From Sporomusa termitida (GTDB lineage Bacteria > Bacillota > Negativicutes > Sporomusales > Sporomusaceae), in NCBI RefSeq assembly GCF_007641255.1, contig NZ_CP036259.1, positions 3,226,501 to 3,290,500 of the forward strand: a DNA stretch of 64,000 nt, read 5' to 3'. This document shows positions 23,287 through 31,173 of the stretch, one piece after another. Made by a program: the position numbers and the translations under genes. Every line of letters starts with the position of its first letter. Position 1 is the first letter of the stretch. The notes beneath the pieces are model-generated. The model did no database searches. It was not told the DNA's origin and worked only from the letters and a program-made list of their open reading frames with translations.

Positions 23287-25098
23287 TTATTTATAAGGCC
23301 GAACCCGCTTATCAATTTCAGAACCGGGGAAACTGCCTTTATCCATCGCCATTAATTTTCGGTATAATGAGGGTACACTGATTCCCAGCTCCAGCGCTGC
23401 TTTTGTCTTCCCACTAATTCCCCAGCCGTAATTGTTTAACGCTTCCCTTATTTGTCCAAGCTCAAATTGTCTCACTTTATCCCGCAAGGTCCGTTTAGGA
23501 TTAGACTGTTGAAACAGCCGTTTAGGTAAACTGGCCGGTTTTATATACCTGTCGGTTTCAATATTGACGGCATACTCAACGGCATTTTCCAATTCTCTTA
23601 CATTACCGGGCCAGGAGTAACTGCCCATTACCTCCAAAGCACCGGGTAAAAAACCAATGATATCCTTTTTCAGTTTTTGATTGTAATGCAAAAGAAAATA
23701 TTTGCTGAGCACGGTAACATCTTGTTTTCGCTCACGCAGGGGAGGGATAAAAATCGGAATTACATTAAGCCGGTAAAATAAATCCCGCCGGAATTCGCCG
23801 GCCCGGACTTTGGCCTCCAGGTCCTGGTTGGTGGCGGCGATAATCCGGATATTTAAATGAATCGTAGTTGTGCCTCCCACCCTTTCCAGGCAGCGCTCCT
23901 GTAAAACCCGCAGTAATTTTACCTGAAGATGAAGCGGCATGTCGCCAATCTCATCCAGAAACAGTGTTCCTCCTTCAGCCAGTTCAAACTTGCCCGGTTT
24001 ACCGCCTTTTCTCGCGCCGGTAAAAGCTCCCTGCTCATAGCCGTAAAGCTCGCTTTCCAATAGCATTTCCGGAATAGCGGCGCAATTAATGCCCACAAAT
24101 GATCCTTTCCCTCTGCCACTGGCTGAGTGGATCGCCCGGGCAAAAACCTCTTTGCCTGTACCACTTTCTCCCTGGATCAGAATATTGGAATCACTTTGCG
24201 CCATTTTCAGTGCCTGCTGCTTCACATCGATAATAAGCTCACTCTCGCCGATAATGGCTTCAAAAGTTGCATTTCCCTGCATTCCGGTCATCTCATTGAC
24301 AACGGTCCGGATATTATGAATATCGCTCAGGGTCAGCACCGCACCGGAAATTGCCTGCTCATTATAAATAGCCTTTATCGAAATTAAGCAATGAATGGCA
24401 ACCGTACCCGGAAAAATATACTCCTGGTTCAACAGGGTATTGCCGGCCCGGATAAAGGCCAATATGCTTTTCCCGACAATAATTTCATCAATATGACTGC
24501 CGATTAACCGGGCATTATCAATTTTCAACAGGCGGCAGGCCACGCCATTGGCATGGGTAATTATCCCTTTATCATCAAAGGTGATAATTCCGTCATTGAT
24601 CGAATCCAGGGTAGTTTCAATAAGACCGTTGACTTGCTTCATCCCGTCAATAAATTCCTTTTCCCGGATTTTACTGACCAGCATTTGGGCCATTTCGTGA
24701 ATAAACTCCAGCAGGGTGTCAATTTTGCCCAACAAACGGTAGCGCTGCTCCTCATCCAAAGCCACCATACTGATAACGCCGATGATTTTTTCATCCATTT
24801 CGATGGCACACAGCACTTCGGCCGTTTCCGGGCACTGTCCCTCCAGCCGGCAGCCCTTGCAATAGAGGAAATGCCCCGGACTTTTGCAAACAATGACCTT
24901 TTCTTTCATTACGGCCTCAATAAAAGGTTTATGGGGTTTATAGATTTCCAAGTTGTTAACCTTAGCATCTATATAGCCTCTGCTTGAAGCTATCAGTTTC
25001 GAATCGGAATCAATGATCGCCACTTCCACGCCAATCGCTGCTGCTATCGCAGCCACCGTTTGCTGGACCGAATCCTGAATATTGCCAAGCTTGAACAT
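23287..25098 (-). CDS. Sigma-54-dependent transcriptional activator (sensor-PAS-AAA-Fis)
   Basis: 603 residues. Residues ~1-150 form a GAF-like sensor with a cysteine group 'CKGCRLEGQC' that could bind metal or a cluster; a PAS domain follows (ETTLDSINDGIITFDDKGII...). The AAA+ domain (~285-520) has Walker A GESGTGKEVFARAIHSAS, the sigma-54 contact loop GAFTGA, Walker B GGTLFLDEIGDMP, and 'RIIAATNQDLEAKVRAGEFR'. The C-terminus is a Fis-type helix-turn-helix (TKAALELGISVPSLYRKL). It should open sigma-54 promoters in response to a small ligand or redox state. The -24/-12 promoter immediately downstream, before the SHMT-like gene, is the obvious target. Confidence 0.93.
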   Translation of the reverse strand: MFKLGNIQDSVQQTVAAIAAAIGVEVAIIDSDSKLIASSRGYIDAKVNNLEIYKPHKPFIEAVMKEKVIVCKSPGHFLYCKGCRLEGQCPETAEVLCAIEMDEKIIGVISMVALDEEQRYRLLGKIDTLLEFIHEMAQMLVSKIREKEFIDGMKQVNGLIETTLDSINDGIITFDDKGIITHANGVACRLLKIDNARLIGSHIDEIIVGKSILAFIRAGNTLLNQEYIFPGTVAIHCLISIKAIYNEQAISGAVLTLSDIHNIRTVVNEMTGMQGNATFEAIIGESELIIDVKQQALKMAQSDSNILIQGESGTGKEVFARAIHSASGRGKGSFVGINCAAIPEMLLESELYGYEQGAFTGARKGGKPGKFELAEGGTLFLDEIGDMPLHLQVKLLRVLQERCLERVGGTTTIHLNIRIIAATNQDLEAKVRAGEFRRDLFYRLNVIPIFIPPLRERKQDVTVLSKYFLLHYNQKLKKDIIGFLPGALEVMGSYSWPGNVRELENAVEYAVNIETDRYIKPASLPKRLFQQSNPKRTLRDKVRQFELGQIREALNNYGWGISGKTKAALELGISVPSLYRKLMAMDKGSFPGSEIDKRVRPYK

Positions 25099-25249
25099 GA
25101 ACTTTCCTCCTCCTGGTAAGCCACTATACTTGTTCCGGTATCAGCCCCTGCTCTGCCTGCACCATCTGCTATAAATACTGCGCCGCTCGGCAAATAGCAG
25201 GTTCGCATAAATATTTTACAGTATATTCAAATAATTGTTCAGTAAAAAA

Positions 25250-25280
25250 ACGCTTTTACAGCATTTTCTGTCAAAAGCGT
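25250..25280 (-). terminator. Hairpin with T-run in the leader of the sigma-54 activator gene
   Basis: Stem ACGCTTTT / AAAAGCGT continued by ACAG/CTGT; on the minus strand followed by seven T. It lies about 150 bases upstream of the activator start, so it either ends an upstream transcript or acts as an attenuator. Confidence 0.6.
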
Positions 25281-25370
25281 CATTGCTTGCCACATCTATT
25301 TTAATATTTATAATAACATAGCAGGGAAAGTTGTCAACATACCGCCACGCATAGCGGCTCCAGGCTGCTG

Positions 25371-25493
25371 CTATTCATTTAATTTCGTGACCGTTTCGGC
25401 AAGCCCCCGCATGACAGCATTGATTGCCCCGGTGCCTGCTTTTGAATTCCCAGCCAAGAATTCAGCGGCTTTTCCCTCTACAAAATTGAGCAA
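25371..25493 (-). pseudogene. Possible gene-end remnant
   Basis: On the minus strand a frame reads LNFVEGKAAEFLAGNSKAGT, then GAINAVMRGLAETVTKLNE and stop. The composition looks protein-like, but there is no ATG or ribosome site and the frame begins next to a terminator hairpin. It may be the 3' end of a lost gene; family unknown. Confidence 0.2.
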
Positions 25494-25496
25494 AAA

Positions 25497-25527
25497 AGGC
25501 AAAAAGCATTATATCTGCTTTTTGCCT
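25497..25527 (-). terminator. Terminator after the M20/DUF3100 operon
   Basis: 12-base-pair perfect stem AGGCAAAAAGCA / TGCTTTTTGCCT, 7-base loop, followed on the minus strand by TTTT. It lies about 100 bases beyond the M20 stop codon. Confidence 0.8.
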
Positions 25528-25623
25528 GACGCTGCCGGCCTACACCCTAGCCCCAACCGGAATTCACAGTGTTTTATCCCTTCGCTTACTCCGGCCAAGT
25601 CTACTGCGGTGGTGCAGTTGCAA

Positions 25624-26808
25624 TTACTCATGGCTTGTCAACGGATAATCATAGGCCAACTGAGCTAACGCGGCCGCCCCGTATGGGAGTGCGGCCTCAT
25701 CAATATCGAAACAGGGGCTGTGCCATTGATGAACTATGCCTTTGCCCGGATTGCCCACGCCCAGCCAGAAGAAGACGCCGGGCACCTGCTCCTGAAACAG
25801 GGCGAAATCCTCGCCCCCCATACTTGGTATTGGCGTAACCAGGCCAGTCTCACCCACCACCGCTGCGAGCCGCCGGCGGCACCAGGCTGCCAGAGCCGGC
25901 GGATTGAAAACAGCCGGCAAATCCTGCCGGTACACAAACTCAGCTTCCGTGCCCATAGCCTGGGCAATGCCGCTGATCAGCCCCTGCATCCGCCCGGGCA
26001 TTTCCCGGCGCAGCTCAGCGTCAAAAGTCCGCACGGTGCCGGTCAATTCCACCTTTTCGGGAATTACATTATTGGCGTTCCCGCCCTGGATGGTGCCGAA
26101 GGAAATAACTGCAGCTGCCAGCGGGTCGACCTGGCGGCTGACAATGGTCTGCAACCCTTGGATGACGGCGGCAGCTGCCGTTATCGGGTCTTTTGTCTTC
26201 TGCGGAATGCCCCCGTGGCCGCCGGTGCCTTTGATCGTCAGAAAGGTAGTATCGACAGCCGCCATTAACGGACCTTCCTTGCAGCCGATTTGCCCGGCGG
26301 GAAGCGTAGGCGTATTGTGCAAGCCGAATATTGCGTCAACATTGGGGTTTTTCAGGACGCCCTGTTCCAGCATCAGCCTGGCCCCGGCATTAATTTCCTC
26401 GGCCGGCTGAAAAATAAACTTAACGGTACCGGCCAGACTGGACCGGTGCGCGGCCAGGATCAACGCCGCTCCCAGCAGGCAGGCGGTATGGGCGTCATGG
26501 CCGCAGGCGTGCATAACCCCCGGTTGCTGAGACTGGTAAGAGCAGTCGTTTTCCTCATTCACCGGCAAACCGTCAATATCGGCCCGCAAAGCAACCACCG
26601 GCCCCGGTTGATCGCCTTTGAGCAAACCAACGACCCCGGTTTCGCCGCCCCAGGGCACCACTTCAATGCCCGCCTGGGCCAGAATTGCGGCAATATAGCG
26701 GGTTGTGCGGTACTCCTTAAAACTAAGTTCAGGGAAACGGTGCAAGTCCCGACGGATTTCAATCATCTGCGGCGACAAGGCAGTTGCCTGTTCCAGAATA
26801 GAATTCAT
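25624..26808 (-). CDS. M20 family amidohydrolase (IAA/hippurate hydrolase type)
   Basis: 394 residues from the ATG at 26806-26808, preferred because GCGAGGAA lies 6 bases upstream; an ATG two codons earlier is too close to it. Di-metal site residues are in MHACGHDAHTACLLGAA (Cys-Gly-His-Asp-Ala-His), 'IFQPAEEINAGARLM' (catalytic Glu pair) and GLHNTPTLPAGQ; the SMGGEDFALF motif closes the metal site. Such enzymes cleave N-acyl amino acids or aromatic amide conjugates in the cytoplasm. It is the last gene after two integral membrane proteins, so it probably hydrolyses whatever they import. Confidence 0.93.
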   Translation of the reverse strand: MNSILEQATALSPQMIEIRRDLHRFPELSFKEYRTTRYIAAILAQAGIEVVPWGGETGVVGLLKGDQPGPVVALRADIDGLPVNEENDCSYQSQQPGVMHACGHDAHTACLLGAALILAAHRSSLAGTVKFIFQPAEEINAGARLMLEQGVLKNPNVDAIFGLHNTPTLPAGQIGCKEGPLMAAVDTTFLTIKGTGGHGGIPQKTKDPITAAAAVIQGLQTIVSRQVDPLAAAVISFGTIQGGNANNVIPEKVELTGTVRTFDAELRREMPGRMQGLISGIAQAMGTEAEFVYRQDLPAVFNPPALAAWCRRRLAAVVGETGLVTPIPSMGGEDFALFQEQVPGVFFWLGVGNPGKGIVHQWHSPCFDIDEAALPYGAAALAQLAYDYPLTSHE

Positions 26809-26875
26809 GCGCATTCCTCGCTTCCGATCGCAGGCCGCAACAGCTGCCGTCAGCCGGCCTGCATATCAAATTATA

Positions 26876-27322
26876 TTAAATCAAACCCTCAACCTTAAGC
26901 ATAACCTGGGCAATCATCGTGGCGCATACAAAAGTGCCGGTATAAACGAACAAGGCGACAACAATAATCCGCCAGGACATATTCTTAAACAAGGGCAAAT
27001 CCTTGCCTACAGCCAGACCGGCGTAAGCCAGAATCGGGGTAGCTAAAGCCATAAATTCCAGCTTGCTGGTATACTCAATAATGATTGAGGCCCAAGGCGA
27101 GATCGGCGATGTCGACAACACGGCCAGCAGGGAACTCCAAAAGACAATCGGCATCTTAACAGGCAGGTACCGGGCCAGGACCATTCCCAGTAAAGTAATC
27201 ACCAGCAAAAACAGGTAGCCGGCAGCAGCCATCGCCAGTGGCTGTTGATACCCGACAGTATTACCAACTACTGTTATAATACCAGTAACAGCAAAGATTG
27301 CAACTGTTTCCGCCCATTTCAT
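26876..27322 (-). CDS. Small membrane protein partner of DUF3100
   Basis: 148 residues with four to five hydrophobic helices (AVTGIITVVGNTVGY; YLFLLVITLLGMVLARYLP; 'FMALATPILAYAGLAVGKDL'). It overlaps the DUF3100 gene by 4 bases (ATGA), which indicates tight translational coupling and a two-subunit membrane complex. The family is not named with confidence. The GKDLPLFKNMSWR loop before the last helix resembles small two-part transporter subunits. Probable inner-membrane transporter component for the substrate of the M20 hydrolase. Confidence 0.7.
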   Translation of the reverse strand: MKWAETVAIFAVTGIITVVGNTVGYQQPLAMAAAGYLFLLVITLLGMVLARYLPVKMPIVFWSSLLAVLSTSPISPWASIIIEYTSKLEFMALATPILAYAGLAVGKDLPLFKNMSWRIIVVALFVYTGTFVCATMIAQVMLKVEGLI

Positions 27323-28122
27323 TTCACAATTACCTCCTGCTTCTGTTTCGGCCCAATAATAGGTGTCAGCACCTTATACAGGTAATTGGTTACAGGCAGG
27401 GATACAAACAAGCAAAAGTAGATACCGATAACTGTAGTCAGCAGGTTGCTGGCCCCGGCATACATCAAAATCTCATTGCCGTATTCGGGGAATACCGCTT
27501 TAATTGCTCCGGAAGCTGCTGCCATCATACTGCCTGAACCAACACCGGCTCCCATGGCCAGCGCATAGGGATGGAAAATTTTGAGCGCGGCCAGATAACC
27601 GGCCAACAACCCCAGCCAGATCGCGCCAAAAACGGTGCCGCAGATATATACTGCCATAACCCCGCGCCCTTCCGGCGAATCCAGCCCGTATTTTTCCCCA
27701 ATAATGGCGATATTGGGCTCCCGGTCGATAGAAAAGGTAGCGCCTACCGATTCCCGTCCCAGACCTAAAAAAATGGCAACAGGCAACCCCAGAATCACGG
27801 TACCGAAAAAGTGCCCCAATTCCTGCAGCGACAAGGCCAGACCCGATTGCGCCACTTTGGCCACCTGCGGTCCAATAATTACCCCCAGTTTTGTCACCAG
27901 CAACAAGGCAATCAGACTTAATACCCGGGAGGCGGTATTCATTTCCTGCAATTTGATCAATTTAAGACGAGGCCAGCTGATTATGCCGCCAATCACCATG
28001 GCGTACAGCAAAGGCAGGAATAGTAATACTCCCGGACCGACCGACACCTTCTTTGTGCCGATCCATTCACAAATAGCAACAATAAAAAATGCGAAAATAT
28101 GAATTCTCCAATCTTTCATCAC
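27319..28122 (-). CDS. DUF3100 family membrane protein
   Basis: 267 residues beginning with GTG at 28120-28122 (an ATG follows directly), with GGGGG about 10 bases upstream. Seven or more membrane helices. Sequence features I associate with DUF3100 are 'FLPLLYAMVIGGIISWPRLK', GHFFGTVILGLPVAIFLGLGRESVGAT, and the glycine-rich 'AMGAGVGSGSMMAAASGAIK', which looks like a substrate-lining reentrant segment. Family transport function is not established; its pairing with a small membrane protein and an M20 amidohydrolase suggests an importer for acylated or aromatic amino-acid conjugates. First gene of the operon. Confidence 0.78.
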   Translation of the reverse strand: MMKDWRIHIFAFFIVAICEWIGTKKVSVGPGVLLFLPLLYAMVIGGIISWPRLKLIKLQEMNTASRVLSLIALLLVTKLGVIIGPQVAKVAQSGLALSLQELGHFFGTVILGLPVAIFLGLGRESVGATFSIDREPNIAIIGEKYGLDSPEGRGVMAVYICGTVFGAIWLGLLAGYLAALKIFHPYALAMGAGVGSGSMMAAASGAIKAVFPEYGNEILMYAGASNLLTTVIGIYFCLFVSLPVTNYLYKVLTPIIGPKQKQEVIVK

Positions 28123-28163
28123 CCAGACTTCAGCCCCCTTACTTATTCACCCCAGGAAACACT

Positions 28164-28508
28164 TTATCCCTTGTTCAGTTCTCCGTTTGCGCCCGCTTTT
28201 GCCAGATAAAGCAATCCTTTTTTGTCAACATTTACTCCTATATCTTCGCAAATTCTATGCCAGCATGAGCTATGATTTTTAAAACAAATAAATATAGTAT
28301 AATCATCTATTTTCCAGCCCGTACAAGCTGCCGTCGATACGGATTTGAGAACACCATAAAGCATATTGCGATCGATACTGCACTGTGGGATTATGCTAAA
28401 TTTTCCGACTACCGCTAGCAGCAGTAACCGAATTTTTATTATATTTAATAATTTTTGGGCTTCACTTATATAAAATTCAGGAATAACCTTACCATTCCTG
28501 GACCTCAT
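28164..28508 (-). CDS. Hypothetical protein, doubtful
   Basis: 114 codons without a ribosome site at the nominal ATG. The middle and end look protein-like (SIDRNMLYGVLKSVSTAACT; RICEDIGVNVDKKGLLYLAK), with a hydrophobic stretch near the N-terminus (IIKIRLLLLAVVGKF). No family recognised. It may be a truncated or decayed gene of which only the C-terminal part is genuine. Confidence 0.3.
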   Translation of the reverse strand: MRSRNGKVIPEFYISEAQKLLNIIKIRLLLLAVVGKFSIIPQCSIDRNMLYGVLKSVSTAACTGWKIDDYTIFICFKNHSSCWHRICEDIGVNVDKKGLLYLAKAGANGELNKG

Positions 28509-28660
28509 ATCGTGTTATCAAAAATAATAACAGAATTATTACTTTTGAGTATACGGTTACCCCATTCACATCTTATCCAGACCTGCTCAACAGTTAATGC
28601 TAAAGAAAACACGGCCGGGATCATTGGCTCAGTCAAGCCCGGATTCCTTTCAGGAAACGG

Positions 28661-28755
28661 TCCCCTGCCCCTTTAATTAAGTTTATTCTGCAGTTCAGTT
28701 AACCGGCAATTGCTCCGGAAGACCAGTAAGCGCGTTTTCACATTCGTCAGGGTTA
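28661..28755. repeat. Degenerate dispersed repeat, copy 2
   Basis: 95 bases about 86% identical to 18402-18498 by hand alignment. As there, it lies in the gap upstream of a plus-strand gene (110 bases before the histidine kinase). Confidence 0.6.
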
Positions 28756-28864
28756 TTTACCTATTACAAAAAATGCTAAAACATCCTAAAGCAGGAAATA
28801 TTGCGATTATTGTAGAACAAATTATTTTAAATGTGTAATAAACTAGCTTTCGGCAGGAGTAATT

Positions 28865-30550
28865 ATGGATTATATTCAATTATCAGTAATTGGATCATCG
28901 ATTGGCACGATTTCCATAGTTCTTGTTTATATATATTTGTATGTACTGTATCGCGAACCCTACATGGGTATATGGGCATTAAGCTGGCTCATCCTTCTCT
29001 CACGGTTTGTGATTTTCGATTCAGGACTACTCTCCTGGAAACAATCCGACTTAGGCATAACTACATATCAAATGCTAAATATAATCAGTGCTCTACTGTT
29101 TGTATGGGGTACTTGCAACTTTATAAATAAACCTCTTAGTAAATGGTGGTTTTATGGTGTTGTCGGCATTTTCTTCCTCAATGCTGCGTTAAACGTCCTA
29201 TGCTCATCTGTGGTTTATAAATTGTTCCCCACTCTCTTTATTTGCTGCGCTGCAATCCTATGGCTAGGTTTAACTTTTATACGCTACTTGGCACTACCGG
29301 CAATTGGCCGCTTAATTACCGGCTATGCGTTCATTCTATGGAGTTTACTCAGTTTAGCGCTGCCTTTTTCAGTTGCCGGATCATGGTTTGCACCTTGGGG
29401 TTACTTATTAGGTGGGATATTGCGCATGGTCATCGCTCTAGGTACACTAATAGTATACTTTGAAAAGACCAGAGCAGATTTGGTAAACAAGGAAACGCAA
29501 TACCGGCTATTAGCCGAGAATGCCATTGACGTAATCTATCATTATCAACTATTGCCTGAAGCAAAACTCGAATATATAACCCCCTCGGTCTTGTCAGTCA
29601 CTGGTTACTCCCCGGAAGAATATTACGCCGACAACAAATTAGTTCTCAAATTGATACATCCTGATGATCGTTGTCTGTTTGACCGTTTTATCAGTAATCT
29701 GCCACACTCGGTGGAATTGCCACTAACACTGCGCCTGATTTGCAAAGATAAAACTACCCTGTGGATCGAACAAAAATGTGTCCCCATTTATGATGGCAAA
29801 GGCCAGCTCATAGCACTGGAAGGTATTATTCGCGACATCACGGTGCGCAAAAAGCTGGAACAAATGACCTCAAGGTTTGATAAGATGAATATGGTAGGTA
29901 ATATGGCTGCAACTGTCGCGCATGAAATTAGAAATCCGCTGACTACTGTACGCGGTTACCTGCAGGTTCTGGGAAGAAAAGAAAAATATCAAACCGAGCA
30001 AGAAAAATTCAAACTAATGATCGAGGAAATAGACAGAGCCAATAACATTATCCGGGAATACCTTTCTTTGTCCCAGAACAAGGCAATGAATTTTAAAATA
30101 GGCTCTTTAAACAATATTATCGAGGCGTTGCTCCCCCTAATCCAGGCAGATGCTACTACTTCAAAAATATATACACAGATTGAACTTGCCCGTATTCCCG
30201 GACTACTGCTCGACGAAAATGAAATTCGCCAGCTACTGCTGAATCTGGTACGTAATAGTATTGAAGCAATGCCGGCAGGGGGGAACCTGATTATTCGCAC
30301 CTTCGCGGAAGATACCAAAGTTGTTTTGTCCATCAGTGACCAGGGCTCCGGCATACCCGCGCATGTACTTGATAAGTTGGGTACACCGTTTATTACTACC
30401 AAAGATACCGGCACAGGTTTAGGGCTGCCAATCTGTTACCAAATAGCCCACAGACACAATGCCGTTATTAAAATCAATACCAGCGATGAAGGAACTACGT
30501 TCTTGGTTAATTTTACATTGTCAGTAATAAAAAACTCCAAATCACTCTGA
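28865..30550 (+). CDS. Membrane PAS histidine kinase (sporulation-kinase-like)
   Basis: 561 residues after CAGGAG. About seven hydrophobic helices fill residues 1-200, so it is a polytopic membrane sensor. A PAS domain follows (TQYRLLAENAIDVIYHY; 'YITPSVLSVTGYSPEEYY'), then HisKA with phospho-accepting histidine in VAHEIRNPLTTVRGYLQ, and HATPase_c with N box 'LLLNLVRNSIEAMPAGG', G1 DQGSGIP and G2 TGTGLGLPI. The phosphotransfer core resembles KinB/KinE-type sporulation kinases. No cognate response regulator is adjacent, as is usual for phosphorelay kinases; input signal unknown. A terminator follows directly. Confidence 0.9.
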   Translation: MDYIQLSVIGSSIGTISIVLVYIYLYVLYREPYMGIWALSWLILLSRFVIFDSGLLSWKQSDLGITTYQMLNIISALLFVWGTCNFINKPLSKWWFYGVVGIFFLNAALNVLCSSVVYKLFPTLFICCAAILWLGLTFIRYLALPAIGRLITGYAFILWSLLSLALPFSVAGSWFAPWGYLLGGILRMVIALGTLIVYFEKTRADLVNKETQYRLLAENAIDVIYHYQLLPEAKLEYITPSVLSVTGYSPEEYYADNKLVLKLIHPDDRCLFDRFISNLPHSVELPLTLRLICKDKTTLWIEQKCVPIYDGKGQLIALEGIIRDITVRKKLEQMTSRFDKMNMVGNMAATVAHEIRNPLTTVRGYLQVLGRKEKYQTEQEKFKLMIEEIDRANNIIREYLSLSQNKAMNFKIGSLNNIIEALLPLIQADATTSKIYTQIELARIPGLLLDENEIRQLLLNLVRNSIEAMPAGGNLIIRTFAEDTKVVLSISDQGSGIPAHVLDKLGTPFITTKDTGTGLGLPICYQIAHRHNAVIKINTSDEGTTFLVNFTLSVIKNSKSL

Positions 30551-30593
30551 CCCTTTTTTAATGAGTAAAAACACTCCTGAAAAAGGGCTTTTT
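30551..30593 (+). terminator. Terminator after the histidine kinase gene
   Basis: CCCTTTTT (30551-30558) pairs with AAAAAGGG (30580-30587), with AGT/ACT inside, followed by C and TTTTT. Confidence 0.75.
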
Positions 30594-31087
30594 ATATCTT
30601 CCAAATAGTTATATTTACTTATCGCCTTATAATTTAACATTATTTCCCAATCGAAGAAATGGTAGGTAATGGAAATGTAATATCTACCTGCAAAAAATTC
30701 GGTACATCAATACCTATTGCCTTGACCATGTCAGATGTTAGTTTTAGGGCGAGACAAAATGGCAAAGGCAAGGAAGCACTTATAATGCATACAGGAAGGG
30801 GTCTGCTAGGAGGGGCTGACGCCGCCATTTGCCATTTTGGCCGTCCATCAAACGTAAAATATACTTTGCCAAGGTACTATAGGAAAAAACCCTCCGCTTA
30901 AAATGATGTTAACCCGCCCTCCCCCCAGAATCATATACTGGCGTCACAATCGCAATATATACGAATTGGAAGGTATGCATAAATCAAAAACCGCGCTTAT
31001 CAGGCGGGCTTCCAGCCTAAGAGGCGATGCCGGGGGATAAAGTAGTGTTCACTGCGCCGCCGGGTACAGTGCCGTGGTCACCTAAAG
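30594..31087. other. Gene-free stretch with inverted repeat and possible small RNA
   Basis: No convincing gene: frames on both strands at 30640-30901 lack ribosome sites. It contains the inverted repeat at 30755-30839, and a GC-rich, hairpin-capable segment (about 30985-31080) that runs into the terminator at 31088 without any plus-strand gene following. That is the layout of a small RNA gene or an orphaned leader. Confidence 0.4.
30755..30839. repeat. 12-base inverted repeat
   Basis: CAAAATGGCAAA (30755-30766) and TTTGCCATTTTG (30828-30839) are exact reverse complements 61 bases apart. Could form a long-range stem or mark the edges of a small decayed element. Confidence 0.45.
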
Positions 31088-31134
31088 CAAGGAAGCAACC
31101 TTTCCTAATAACAGGAGGGTTGCTTCCTTGTTTT
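31088..31134. terminator. Terminator hairpin, copy B of the recurring sequence
   Basis: 13-base-pair stem CAAGGAAGCAACC / GGTTGCTTCCTTG, T4 on the plus-strand exit. Same stem and the same AGGAGG before the right arm as 6705-6744. It may also end the minus-strand MFS transcript. Confidence 0.75.
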
Positions 31135-31173
31135 ACGGCATCACCAGCTGCAGTAACGACTTTAGTCACACGG

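Larger units (their letters stand above)
25099..25623. other. 525-base gap between the sigma-54 activator and the M20 gene
   Basis: Contains the leader hairpin at 25250, a short gene-like remnant at 25371-25493 and the M20 terminator at 25497. Nothing else was recognised. Confidence 0.5.
28123..28864. other. 742-base stretch with no confident gene
   Basis: Contains a doubtful minus-strand frame (28164-28508) and dispersed-repeat copy 2 (28661-28755). It is otherwise AT-rich with no promoter or RNA family recognised. Codon use in the frame is less GC-rich than in neighbouring genes, so the region may be decayed or recently acquired DNA. Confidence 0.5.

Noticed and set aside
30640-30901. Overlapping short frames on both strands (62 and 80 residues)
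   Set aside because: No ribosome sites and no recognisable domains; probably chance.
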